From Symbiodinium natans (lineage: Eukaryota; Sar; Dinophyceae; Suessiales; Symbiodiniaceae), in NCBI GenBank assembly GCA_905221605.1, contig CAJNDS010000113.1:1939715-2003714 (forward strand): DNA of 64,000 bases, read 5' to 3'. Numbering within the stretch: position 1 is the stretch's first letter; every line of letters begins with the position of its first letter. Made by a program: the position numbers and the translations under genes. This document shows, one piece after another, positions 10,358-25,300 of this stretch. The notes under the pieces were generated by a model, which had not been told where the DNA came from, ran no database searches, and was given only the letters and a program-made list of their open reading frames with translations.

Positions 10358-13300
10358 CTGCGAGGTCGATGGCTTGTTACTTATGGCGGTCAGGATTTAA
10401 GCTGAAGGATTAGGATGTTTAAGGGCGAGGTACTGAGCATGAAGGGTTCATGGTTGAGGGCTTAGTTTAATGCATTCCTTGATCCCCACCACTCCGCATA
10501 CATCGAATTCCCGAAACACCCGCCCACAGTCGCAATATTAATTAATATTAATTGATTTCAAGCAACTTTAATCAATTTTATTCAATTCATTCAATGTTAA
10601 TCAATGTTAACTAATATTCTTTAGTTTTTATTTAATTTTCAGTACATGCATACTACAGTTTATGAATGTTTAGTGAAACTTACTTAATTTAATTCTATTT
10701 CATGTCAGTTCAATTTAATAGTATGTAAATCCAATAAATTGTAATTCAGATAAATAATTATTTTAATTCAATTTCAGAAATTTTATATTTATGTTGATTT
10801 ATTTTTAGTCATTTTAATAGTTTACCTTTGCATTTTTGTAATTTCAATTCTTTTGAAAGTTTTTGAATTTTGTTGATTTTCACAGAATTTTCAATATTTT
10901 TTAACGCGTTTAAATAATTTTGCTTCATGTTCATTAATTTTTGTTAATTTCGAATAGTTTTATAATTGATTTCAATTGATTTTCATTATTTTTTTTGGAA
11001 TTTTTGATGAATTTTGATGAGTTTTTTACATCTTTTTACTTTTAATTAGTTTATGTTAACTCTATTATTTTAATTGATTTCAATTACACTGAACTAATAT
11101 TGCTGAATTCATGTTAATTGATTTGAATAATTTGTACTAATTTTAATAGATTTTAATTATAATTTGATTGTTTGAACTAAACTTTATTCATGTTTGAATA
11201 ATTTTAATTCTTGAATAAGTACTGAGTTTTTGTCATTAATAACTATTTAATTTTATTGATGTTAATTGTTTTTAATTGGTTTTACTTAAGAATTTTAATT
11301 AATTTGAATTTATTTTGATTAATTTTATTGGTCTGTCAGTTAATGTTAATTGATTTCATTTTAATTAATTATAATTCATTGCAATGACTTTTTAATTAAT
11401 AAAAAAATTTTCACTAGTTTTAATTCATTTTGGATTGAATTAATTTGGAAGAATTTGAAAAGTTTGAATTTTTATTCATTTTGTTCAACTCTAATTGTTG
11501 TTTTAAAAAAAGTAATGTTCTTGATTTGAAACTGATAAGTCTTAATTTGTTTAAATTTAGAATTGTAAAGCAAGATGAAAATTAATCAATTCTAATTGAA
11601 CTAATTACAATTAATCGAAATTGATTATAATGTATTGAATTAAATACTTATTAATTGAAAGGAAATAATTTTAATCATTTTTAATCATTTAATCATTTTT
11701 TCTTACTCTTCCAAATTTCAATGAATTTTTCATTAATTTTAATTACTTCTAATTAATTTTGTTTTATTGTAAATAACATTTAATTTTGCTTTTTACTTTT
11801 AATGTATTTTGGTTAATTTTAATTAACTTTGACTAATTTTAATGAATGTTAAGAAATTTTAATGAATTTTACTTAATTTTCATTAGCAATATTTTATTTT
11901 TAGAAATTTTAATCAATTTTAATTAATTGTTTAGTCTTAACTACTAATTAATTTCAATGAATTTTAATTAATTTCAATAATTCTTTATCTAATCTGGATT
12001 AATTCCCCACATCTTTGCGCGGGGTTCTTACTTTTGGGGCTGTCCCGCTGCCTCCTCTTCCTCCGCCTCCTCCTCTCCTCCTTCGTAACACAATACGCCA
12101 CGCGCACCGTGCACCACGTCACCAACCACGTCACCGTCACGCACACGCCATACACCACGCGCACCATGTACCACGTCACCAACCACGTCACCGTCACGCA
12201 CACACCATACGCCACGCACCATACGCACTATGCCACTATACGCACCATGCACCACGCACCATGCACACGACAACGCGCCACGCACCATTGCCACGTTACC
12301 GTCATGCACACACCATACACCATGCGCACCATGCACCACGTCACCAACCACGTCACCGCCATGCACACACCATAATTACACCATACACACGCATTATGCC
12401 ACTATACGCACCACGCACTACGCACCACACACGACAACGCGCCACGCAATTTTAATTAATTTTAATTAATTCTAATCAATTTTAATATATTTTAATTAAT
12501 TTTAATGAATAATTTTATTTAATTTTATTTAATTTAATTAATTTTCTTTACTTTCAATTCATTTTAATTAATTTTCAATAATTTTAATTACTTCTAATTA
12601 ATTTTTAATTGATTTTAATTCATTGTAATTCATTTTGAGTAATTTTCCTTAATTTTAATTGATTTTACTTGATTTTAATCAATTTTAATTACTTTTACTT
12701 AGTTTTCTTGAATTTTTAAAATTTTAGTAAATTTGAATTAACTGAAAATGATTGAAATTAATTTCATTGAAGTTTGTTTAATTGTAATTCATTTTGGTTT
12801 AATTTTAATGGTTTTTAATGCATTTTAAATATTCCAAAATAAAATCTTAGTTTTGATTGATGTAATTTTTTTTCATTAACCCAAACCAACGGCAACCAAC
12901 CCAAGCAACCCGAACCCCTTTCACAAGTTTTAACAATTAATGTTAATTAATTTTCATTAATTTTCATTAATTTGAATTAATTTTAATGAATTTTAATAAA
13001 TTTAATTAATTTATATTAATGTTAATTAGTTTTAAATAATTCTAATTAATTTTAATCAATTTTCATTAATTTTCTTAGCTTTATTTAATTTGATTTTAAT
13101 TACTTTTAAATAAATTTTAATTAATTTTAATTAATATTTATTAACTAGGGTGGGTTTAATTAATTTTAATTCAATTCAATTTAATTAAATTAATTTTTAA
13201 TTTTTCATTTTAATTAATTTTATTACTTTGAATTATTTTCCTTTTAAAATTTTAATTCGTTTAATTATTTTACTTCAATTTTTTGAAAGAATTTAATTAA

Positions 13301-16300
13301 TTTTACTTAAATTTTTTCATGATGTTGATTGATTTTTAATTAATTTTGAGTTAATTTTAATGTCTTTTAATAATTTTGCGGGAGGGGGTTATGTAATTAA
13401 TTTTAATTAATTTTATTAATTTTCAATTAATTTTTAATCACTTTAATTACTTTTTAATTATTTTACTTAATTTCAATTAATTTTATTAATTTTAATTAAT
13501 TTAATTAATTTTAATTAATTTTAATTAAATTTGCATAATTTTAATAAGTTTATTATTTTCAGTAATTTCTTATATGAACTAAATTACATTCATTTTAATT
13601 ATTTTAATTTAATTAATTTTAATTAACTTTATTTATTTTAATTAATTTTAATTTATTTTATTAGTTTTAATTACTTTTAATGAATCTTAATTAATTTTAC
13701 TCCATTTGAATTAATTTTAACTAATTTAATTACTTTTAATTATTCTTAATTCCTTTTAAAATTATTTACAATAATTTTAAGTTTTCATTTATTTTAATTT
13801 TTAATTTCATTAAAATTTTAAGTAAATATTAATTAAATTTAATTAATTTTAAGTTTAATATTCAGTTTTAATCCATTTATTTAACTTTGATTAAAATTCT
13901 AATTAATTTTAAATTAATTTTTAACAAAATTTTTAATTATTTTTAATTTATTTTAATTAATTTTAATTACTTTTAATTACTTTAATTACTTTTAAATCAT
14001 TTGTAATTTAACTTGATCAATTTAAATCATTTTAAAGGCAATGTTAATTTATTTTTTTTTATTTCATTTAATTCCTTAATTTCAATTTTGTAAAAAAAAA
14101 AACTTAAATTAATTCAATTTTCAATAAATTTAAAATGACTACAATTAGTTTCATTAATTTCATGAATTTTTAACTACTGTTTAACTAATTTTTTATTAAT
14201 TTCAATTATTTTTCAATTAATTTCCAATTAATTTCAATTATGTTGAATTAATTTGATTAATTTCAATTATGTAATTAATTTCAAAATGAATTTCATTAAT
14301 TGGAAATATTTCAATTAATTTTAATTAATTGTAATTAATGTTAATTATTTAAAATTAATTTTAATGAATTTTAATTATTTTAATTTAATTAATTTTAATT
14401 AATTTTAATTTTATTTATCACTTTAAATACAATTTAAATTATAAGTTTTAATTAATTTAATTATAGTTTAATTAATTTTAATTATTCTAATAAAATTTAA
14501 TTAATATTAATTAAGTTTAATTAATTTTAGAACTACAATTTTTAAATAATTTTCAATAATGTTTAAATATTTCAAATTTAATATTCAATAATTTTCAATT
14601 ACTTTCAATTAATTTCAATTAATTTCATTAATTTCAATTAATTTTCATTAAGGTAAATTAATTTTAATTATTTAATCTAAATTTTAAAATCATTTTTTAA
14701 TTAATTTAATTAATTTAATTACTTTAATTAATTTTACTAATTTTAATTAATTTTAATTATTTTATTATTTTTCAATTCATTTGCTACTTTTTCGTTTTAA
14801 ATATTAAATTTTTATTTTACTTTTCATTTTTACAAATTTTGATTAATTTTATTACCATTTTCATTAACTATACTTAATTTTTAATTATTTTAATTTTTAA
14901 GTTTTAAATAAAATTTTTTATTACTTTTCATTTTTAAATTTTGATTACTTTTATTCTTTTAATTACTATTAATTAATTTTTAATGAATTTATTTTCATCA
15001 TTAATGTTAATTTTTAATGACTTTTATTAATATTTTATCTTGTTCATTAATTTGAATTAATTGATCAATTTTTTATTAATTTTACTTAATTTCATTACTT
15101 TCCCTTAATTTCAATTATGTCAAGTTTAACTACTGTAATCACTTTATCATGAATTTTACTTGAAAACACAAATTTTTTTTTTTTTTTTTTAAATCCTTGT
15201 ATTAATTTATGTTATTTTAATTTATTTTAATTTAATTTTAATTAATTGTAATTTTCATTTTATTTTTAAAATTTAATTACTTTTAATTTTATGAATTCTT
15301 TTACAAATTATAGAAATTCTGTTAAATTCCATTAAATTAATGAAATATTAAAATTAAAACATTAACATTAATTAAATTAATCGAAATAAAAATTAAATTT
15401 ATTGAAATTAAGTTCAAATTAATTAAAATCAAAATGCAACTTAAAATTAATTAAAATTATTAAAAATTAAAAATTAAAATTAATTAAAATTAATCGAAAT
15501 TAAAAATTAAAAATTTATTGAAATTAAAGTTCCAATTAATAAAAATCACATGACATTAAAAAATCGAATTAAAATAATTAAAATAATTAAATATTAAAAT
15601 TGATTAACATTAATTAAAATTAATTAAAATTGATTAAAATGAATTCAAATTAATTAAAAATTAAAATTTTAAAAAAAAAAAATAAAATAAAAAATTACAA
15701 TTAATTAAATAATTAAAATAAATTAAAATAAATTAAATTAATTACAATTATTACAAAAAAATTCATTAAATTCATTAAATTGATTACAAGTTAGTTAAAA
15801 TGAACATTAATTGAAATAAATTGAAATTAATTAAAATTAATTAAAATTAATTATTAAAATTGATTCAAATTAATTCAAATTAATTAACAATAATTAAAAA
15901 ATTAAAATAATTTTAATTTTTAATTTTAATTAATTTTAATTAATTTTAATGAATTTAAAATAATTTTACTTAATTTTAAATAAATTTTAATGAATTTAAA
16001 TTAATTTAAATTAATTTTGATTAATTTTTAATTAATTTTTATCAATGTTAATTAATTTTAATTGATTTTAATTAATTTTAATTAATTTTAATTAATCTAC
16101 TCTATAAAACGCTACGGTCAAACCAGCCCTATGCGGTGCGTCACGCCTCGGAGTGCCCCAGCCCCAAAATTTTCCGGAAATTTCTGGACCCCGGCGAGCA
16201 AGCCGCTTTGGCCTACCCGGGGCCCAAAATTTCCGGGAAATTTTGGGGCTTGGGCTGTGCCCTTTGAAAGGCTGGGCCTCTTCGACGGCCGCAAGCCGGA

Positions 16301-19300
16301 TTCGCTCCCCTAAATTTCTGGAAAATTTCTGGTTCCGGGTAGCCCGAAGCCTCGGTCCCTAAATTTCCGGAAAATTTGCTTCATCGCTTTCCTAAATTTT
16401 CCGAAAATTTACACACCCAAAATTTTCAGGAAATTTAGGAAACGGATGCAGCCTGATCATGTTCAGAAGCCACGGCCCAGCTCCCTAAATTTCCGGAAAA
16501 TTTAGGGTGCTGGGTGGCCGAAAATGTCGAAGCATTGTTGACCGCTTGAACCGTTGAGTTCAGGTGTTGATCATTTGCCATGTTGCTGCATGCTTTCATT
16601 GCGTGCTTTCATTGTTTTCAATCGTGCTTTGTTTTGTGGCATTACAAAGCTAAAATATTAAACAGGACTTTTACTTCACTTCCAAGATGAGCGCATCACC
16701 TGGCATTACCAGGATATTACGAGCGTGCTTTGTTTTATGGCATTACAAAGCGCATTACCTGGCATTACCAGGTCGTCGTCGTCGTGCGTCGTCGTCGTCG
16801 TCGTCGTCGTCGTGCGTCGTCCGTCGTCCGTCGTGCGTCGTCCGTCGTGCGTCGTGCGTCGTGCGTCGTGCGTCGTTCGTCGTCGTCGTCGTCATCGTCG
16901 TCGTCGTGGTCGTCGTCGGGTGTCGTCGTCGTCATCGTCGGGCGTCGTCGTCGCGCGTCGCGGGTCGTGCGTCTTGCGACGTGCGTCGTGCGTCGTGCGT
17001 CGGGCGTCGGGCGTCTTTCGTCGGGCGTCGGGCGTCGGGCGTCGGCATCGGGTGTCGTCGTCGTCGGGCGTCGTCGTCGTCGTCGTACAACGTGCTTCGG
17101 GCGTCGCACGTCTCGCGCGTCGTGTGTCGTGTGTGGCGTCGTCGTCGTCGTGCGAAGTCGTCGTCGTCGTGATGCGTCGGCGTCGTCGGCGTCGTCGGTG
17201 TCGTCGCGCATTGTCGTCATTGTAATGCGTCGTGCGTCGTACGTCGACTCTATAAAATGTTATGGTTAACTTAGTCTTATATGGTAAGCTATACGAGTGC
17301 TGCAGCCCTAAAATTTTACGGAAATTTCTGGTTCTGGGTAGCCCGAAATTTCGGTCTCTAAATTTCCGGAAAATTTGCTTCATTATTTTCCTAAATTTTC
17401 AGAAAATTTATACGCCCAATATTTTCAGGAAATTTATGTTAGTCGCCTATACTGTAAATTTCATCTTAGGTGCGAGCGACATCTGCATCCAAAAGCACCA
17501 ATTCTAGATGCTCGAGGATTTCAAAAATCTATGAAGATCGTGCAGAACAGAATGAAATTTAGGAAATGGATGAACCCTTCTTATCTTGGATGCCCGTGTC
17601 TATGAAACAGAACGAATATAATGATCAACTCATCTTTACGTAATATAGCCAGTCTTCTTGGATGCCCGTGCTTTTGTTATATGAAATAAAGTATCTATCA
17701 TCGCCGTCGTCGTCGTCTTGCGCGCCGCTGCTGGAAGCAGCGGGTCAGCTCTAGTTGTAATTAATTTTAATTAAGTTTAATTAATTTTAATTAATTTTTA
17801 TTAATTTTAATTAATTTTTATTAATTTTAATTAATTTTAATTAATTTTTATTAATTTTAATTAATTTTAATTAATTTTAATTAATTTTAATTAATTTTAT
17901 CTAATTTTATTTATTTTTAATTAATTTTAATTTCAATTTTAATTTTAACAAAAAAAAAAATTAAAAAAAAAAAAAAAAAAAAAAAAATTTAAATTTAAGT
18001 TAGATGTTAATTTTAAACAAAAAAAAAAATCTTGTAAGTTGATTTATATTGAGTCTTAATTAACTTTTACTTCATTTTTAAATTCATTTCCACTACAATT
18101 TTCATTCCTTTTAATTACTTTTCATGAAATTTTCAATTAATTGTAAGTGTTATTTTGATTAATTTACTTAATTTTCATTTTCATTTTTTAATTAATTTTG
18201 ATTAATCTTAATTAATTTACTTAAGTGTAATCCTTTTCATTACTTTAATTTATGATTTTTGATTCTTAATTTGATTTTTAACTTGATCTTTAACCTAATT
18301 AATTTTAATTCAATTTTAATTAAATTTTAAAATTCAATTTTAATCAAGTTTCATTATTGTAAGTAATTTTAATTAATTTTAATTAGATTTGAAAATTAAT
18401 TTTATTGTACTTTTATTTATATTTTTAATTAATTTTAATTTCAATTTTAACTTTTACAATTTAACTAATTTTATTAATTTCAAATCATTTTATTTTGCTT
18501 TAATTGATTGCAAAAAAATGTAATTTATTTTTAATTAATTTAACATAAATTTACTTAATTTTAATTAATTCATTAAATTTCAATTATTTTATTTTTAATT
18601 TTGAGATTAATTTTAATTAATTTTATTTCAATTTTAATTCATTTTAAATTAATCATCAATATTTTAATTATGTTAATTAATTTTTTTTATTTTTTTCCAT
18701 CTATGAATTTTTTTTGTACATTTAATTGCCTAAATTAATTTTAATTAAATTTTAATTAATATTTTATTAATTTTACTTAATTTTTAATTAATTTTTTCAT
18801 TTATTTTTTTTTGATAATTTTAAATAAATCAATTTAATTATTTAATTAGTTTAATTGATTTTTATTAATTTTTAATCACTTTTCCTTAATTTGAATTTAA
18901 TTGTTAATTAGTTTTAATAGTATTTTAACTTATTTTACTAATTTAAATTAATTTTTCAATTAATTTTCAAGAGTTTAAATAAAGTTTAATTCATTTTAAT
19001 TAGTTTTAATTAATCTTAATTAATTTTACTTAATTTTAATTGAATTTTAATATTTTAATTAATTTTAATCAATTTTTAAATCAAATTTTAATCAATTTTA
19101 AAATTAATTAAAATTTAATAAAATGACTCAAAATTAAAAATTGAAAATTAATTGAAATTAATTGAATTATTATATTAATTAAAATTCAATTCAAATTAAT
19201 TAAAATCAAATTAAACTTCATTAACATCAATTAAAACTTAATTAAAATTAATTGAAATTATTAAAGGTTAGCATTAACATTTAAATTAAAATTATTTAAA

Positions 19301-22300
19301 ATTGGATATAAATGATTCAATTCAGAATTAAAATTGGTTAAATTCAAATCAATTAAATTTTAAAAATTAAAATGAAATTAAACAAATTGAATTAAAATAA
19401 ATGTAAAAAAAAATTAAATAAATTAAAATAATTAAACTAAATTTAAGTAAATTAAAATCATTAAAAATTAATTCAAATTAATTACATAAATCTTAAATTA
19501 CTTTTGAAATAATTTTAAAATTTTAATTATTTGAATTATTTAATAATTTAATTAATTTCATTAACTTATATGAATTTCATTTTAATTAATTTTTTAATTA
19601 ATTTTATTCAATTTTAATTAAAATTCATTAAATTAATAAATTACATAATTTTAATTAATTTTAATTAATTTTAATTATGTTAAATTAATTTAATTTAATT
19701 TATTTTATTTATTTTAATTAATTTTTCATCCATTTTAACTTTCAATTATACTTTTAAATTAATGACAGACAATAAACTTTTACTTATTTTAAATAATTTT
19801 AATGTGATTTTAATTAATTTAATTAATTTTAATTAAATTTCAATTTAATTTCAATTAAACTTAATTTTTAATTTTCATTAATTTTAAGTAATTTTAACTT
19901 TCAAGTTATTATTTTAAATTAGTATTAATTAATCTTAATTATTTCATTAAGTTTAAGTTTACTTAATTTTAATTATTTTAAATAATTTTCATCAATTTAA
20001 ATTACTTTAAATTATTTGAATTAATTTTAATTAAATTTTAATTGATTTAATTAATTTAATTAATGTTAATTATTTTAATTAAGTTTATTAATTTTTAAAC
20101 TAATTTTAAGTAATTTTAATTAATTTTAAATAACGTTTAATGAGTTTTAATTAATTTGAATAATTTTTAAATTAATTTTAAAAGGATTTTTAATAATTTT
20201 AATAATGTTAATTACAATTTTCATTTAAATTTTAATTACTTTTTAATTGATTTTAATTGATTTTTTAATTAAGTTTAATTAATTGAAATAAATTTTGATC
20301 ATTTTACAAATCATTTTATTATTTTAATAATTAAATTTTAATTATGGTTTAATCACATTTTAATTAATTTTACTTAATGTTATTTAATTTTAAATTAATT
20401 TTAAATTACTTTGAAATTAATTATTAACTTTTAAGTTTTGAATAAAACATTTTAATTAAAGTTTCATTTTTTTTAATTTTGATTAATTTTAAATTAATTT
20501 TCATTAATTTTACTTAACTTTAATTAAAATTAATTAAAAATTAATGAATTTTAATTCATTTTAATTAATTTTAATTAATTTTTTATCAAATTTTAATCAA
20601 TTTTGACTAATTCAGTTAGTAATTTCAATTAAATGTATTAAATTTTTAATTAATTGTACTTATTTTATTAATTCTAATTAATTTTTTAATTTAATTGAAT
20701 AATTTTAACCAATTTTTTTTTGTAATCAATTTAATAATTTCAATATTGTTAATAATTTTAATTTATTTTAAAGTAGTTAATTAATTTTAATTACTTTTTA
20801 AGTACTTTTTAAATTAATTTTAAATTGATTTTTAATTAATTATTAATTTTTAACTAATTTTAATAACTTTAATTAAACTTTAATTACTGTAATTTAATTT
20901 TAAGGAATTTTAAAATAATTTTATTTACTTCTAATTATTTTTTTTAAAATAATTTTTTGAATTAATTTTATTAATTTTAATTATTTTTAATTAATATTTG
21001 ACTGTTGCTCCACCTGCGACCACTAACATCACCAGAAACTAATTTTCGAAATCATGAAAGCCTTGGAAACAACTCAAAAACACCACTCCTCCGGGCGCCT
21101 TTTGAGTCCTCAGAACCCAAAAACTGTGGTTTAACACACCCTTGACCCCCTAGGCTGCCGAGGGGCTGGCGGAAGTTTGGTCGCAATCGCAAAAAAAAGA
21201 ATCCATACCTGCTGCAGGTAGGGGATTCGGGCGCAAGGGTTTGAGTTTGAAATAATACAAACAATGTCAGCTATATTTTGTTTTTAGCCCTTGGTTCAAT
21301 GTAGCCTCTTGGCCAACCTGTGAATCATGTAGAATATGGGTTATTGCTAATGTTTTGTCATTTTCTAAAACTAAAAAAAAAAACTTCGCAAAGGAGCCTT
21401 GCCAACCCTGAATTAATTTTTAATGAATTTTTAAATTTCTTTTATTTAATTTTTGATTTACTATAATGGATTTGATTTTAATTTAATTAATTTTATTAAT
21501 TTTATTATTGGTATGATTTGAATTAATTCTAATTAATTTTTGAATTATTTGCCTAATTAATTGTTCAATTATATTAATTAATTTCAATTAATTTTAATTA
21601 CTAATGTTAAATTCAGTTTAAACTTAATTTAATGTTAATTATGTTTAATTAATTTTAAGGAATTTTAATGAAGTTTAAAATTAAATTGAAATAAATTACT
21701 GTTAATTCATGTGAATTCACTTTTTTAAAATAATTTTAAAATAATTCTAACGAAATTTTAAACTAATTTTTACTTCATTTTAAAAGAGTTTAAATGAATT
21801 TATTTATGTTTAATAAATAAATAATTTATTTTTAAATAAAAACACTTAATTTTATTAATTTTAATTAATCTTACGTACTTTTAATGCATTTAATTACATT
21901 TGTATTAACTTTTATTTAATTTTACTTAATTTAATTAATTTATTAATTTTCAAATAATTTTTTAATTAATTTTTCTAATTTGATTAAATTTAATGATTCA
22001 ATTACTTTTCATTTCTTTGAATTACGTTTAACTTAGTTTTTAAATAATGTTAACGAATTCTCTTGTTTTTTTTTTTTTTAATAAATATTAATTACTTTTT
22101 TAAATTATTTTTTAATTAATGAAAGTTTTTTAATTATTTTACTAAATTTTAAATGTCGTTCTACTCAATTTTTAATATTATAATCAATTTTTAATTCAAG
22201 AGTATTTTTCATTAATTACCATTTTTTAATTAATTACACTAATTTTAATTAATTTTAAATTAATTTTAATCAATTTTAACAGTTATAATTCAGTTTTTAA

Positions 22301-25300
22301 TTAAGTTTTAATTAAGTTTTAACAAATTTTAAATTAATTTTAATTTTTTTATTTGTTTAATTTCAATCAATTTTATTTAATTTAATTCATTTTAATTGAT
22401 ATAATTGTAATTAATTTAATTTAACTTTCATTAATTTTAACTAATTTAATTTAATGTTGCACCCGCAATATTCTAGGGGGGCCGCTACTATGAAAGTTTT
22501 TCGGCTATTCAGGATCTGGACCCTTTGTTTTGGAGGTCCGCTATAATGAATAGTTTTCGGGCCGTGACTGTTTTTTTGAGGGTGTCAGGAAAGCATAAGC
22601 TTCTCGAGAAGGAGAGATACTTGAAGCCTGAAGCCTCGACCTGTCCAGGATCTCCGACAATCTTCTTTTCAGGGCGCCTTTTCTTTATAAATTCCTTACT
22701 TAAAACTAGATGATTCCACAGGCGAATCATATCCGGAAAGGGGGTACCTTACGGAGGCCTCCGGACACACGTTAATACCTTTGTTTGGGGGCCCGCTATA
22801 ATGCAAGTCTCCAAGAAGGCATAAGTTTTCTCGAGAAGGAAGGATACTTGAAGCCTGAAGCCTCGGCCTGTCCAGGATCTCCGACAATCTTCTTTTTTCA
22901 TGGCGCATTTTCTTTATAAATTCCTTACTTAAAACTAGATGATTCCATAGGCGAATCATATCCGGAAAGGGGGTAGGTACCTTACGGAGGCCTCCGGACA
23001 CACTTTAATACCTTTGTTTGGGGGCCCGCTATAATGCAAGTCTCCCGGGGCCCGGGGCTTAGTGCTTCGGTTTTCAGGAAGGCATAAGCTTTCTCGAGAA
23101 GGAGGGATACTTGAAGCCTGAAGCCTCGACCTTTCCATGGTCGGGGGGTAGCTTAGGGAGCCCTCTGGACTCCGGACCCCTCCCCTGCCTGACTGTTTGG
23201 GGTCTTTTTTTTATTCAGGGTCGCGACTGTTTGGGGGGGGTGGGGGGTTACATTATTAAAGCAGGTCCAACATTAGTTTCCTTTTAATTAATTTTAATTA
23301 ATTTTAATTAATTTTAATTAATTTTAATTAACTTTAATTAATTTTAAATAATTTTATTTAATTTTAACAATAATTTAAGTTAATTTTAATTTATTAACTT
23401 ACTTTAATTTACTATATTTTAATTAATTTAATTTTAATTAATTGAAACTAATTTTGAATAAATTTAATTAATGTAATTTTAATAAATTTTAATTTTCATT
23501 AATTTAATTTTATTTTAATTAATTTTAAGTAATTTCAATTAACTTTAATTAATTTTTAATTTATTTTAATTAATTTAATTACTTTCAATTAGTTTTAATT
23601 GAATGATTTTTGTTTAATTTAATTTATTTTGGAATTAATTGATTTTAATTAATTTTAATTAATTCAAATTGATTTAATTAATTTCAATTTAATTAATTAA
23701 TTTTAAATAATTTGATTAATTTCATTTTTCATTTTTTACAATTAATTTTAATTATTTTAAATGATTGTACGAGTTTTGTTTTTTTTCATTAATTTTACTT
23801 AGTTTTAGATAAGTTTAATTAATTTTAATTAATTCTTAATTTAAATAATGTTAATTTTTACTTAATTAATTTTAATTAATTTTTAAGTTAATTTTCAATA
23901 AATTTTTAATTAGTTTTTTAATTAATTTTAATTACTTTTCATTAATTTGAAAATTTTTAATTATTTTAAATAATTTTAATGATTGTTTTTTTAAAAATTA
24001 GTTTTGATTATTTTTTAGATTAATTTTTAACTAATTCCTAATTGTTTTTAATTAATGTTATTAATTTAAATTCATTTTACATAACTTGAATAAATTTTAA
24101 TTAACTTTATTTTCATTTTAATTTATTTTAATTTAATTTATTGTTAATTAGTTTTTAATAATTTAATGAATGTTAATTAATTTTAATTCATTTTAATAAC
24201 TTGAATTAATTTTAATTAACTTTATTCATTTTAATTTATTTAATTTAATTTATGTTAATTAGTTTTAAATATTTTTATTTAATTTTAATTTAATTTTAAT
24301 TAATTTGAACTAACTTTTAATTAATTCTTAATTGATTTTGATTTTAATTAATTTTGATTAATTTTAATTAATTTTGATTAATTTTGAATAATTTTAATTA
24401 TTTAATTAATTTGAATTAATTTGAATTAATTTGAATTAATTTTAATTAATTTTAATTATTTTAATACTTTTTTAATTTTTAATTCAATTAATTTTAATAA
24501 TTTTACTTGATTTTAATTAATTTTAAAATTTATTTTCTAATTAAGTTTTAAGTAAGAAGAAACGAATTTTAATTAATTTATTTTAATTTTAATTAATCTA
24601 ATTTTTAACTAATTTAATTTAATTTTAATTAATTTTCATTTTAATAATTTTAACTAATTTAATTTAATAATAATTAATTTAGCAAATTTTAATTGAATTA
24701 ATTAAATTTAATCAATTTTTTAGTTAATTTTATTAATTTCAATTAATTTCAATAATTTTAATTAATTGTTAATTATTTTTTAATGAATTTTAATTAAAAT
24801 TTAACTAATTGTTAATTATTCTTAATTAATTTTAATTAATTGTAATTACTTCTACTTAATTTTAATGAATTTTAATTAATTTTAATTAATTAATTTTAAT
24901 TAATTTAATTATTTTTAATTAATTTTAATTAATTTTAATTGATTTAAATTGATTTTAATTGATTTTAATTAATTTTAATTAGTTTTAATTAATTTTAATT
25001 AATTTTTATTTTTTTAAAACTAATTTTAATGAGTTTAAATTAATTGTAATTTTTTTAATTAAATTTCATTGAATTTAGCTAATTTTAATTTATTTGAATT
25101 ATTTATTTTAATGTAATTAATTTATTCTTAATTTAATTCTAATAATTTTAAATAATTTATAATTAGTTTTAATTAATTTTAATTCATTTTAAAAAAATTC
25201 TCAATAATTTTGATTATTTAACTAATTTTAATAAATTCAATTAATTTTATTGAATTTTAAATTTTAATTTAATTTTTAATTTTAATTTTAATTTAATTTT

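Noticed and set aside
12015-12469. His/Thr-rich and Val/Met/Gly-rich frames
   Set aside because: They are translations of the CACGTCACC-type repeat in several frames at once.
16687-17383. Val/Arg/Ser-rich and Asp/Thr/Arg-rich frames of up to 179 codons
   Set aside because: They arise from the CGT repeat; no frame has a conserved motif.
22509-23138. Paralogous minus-strand frames with Ser/Lys-rich starts
   Set aside because: They are copies of the 230-bp tandem repeat and shift frame between units.
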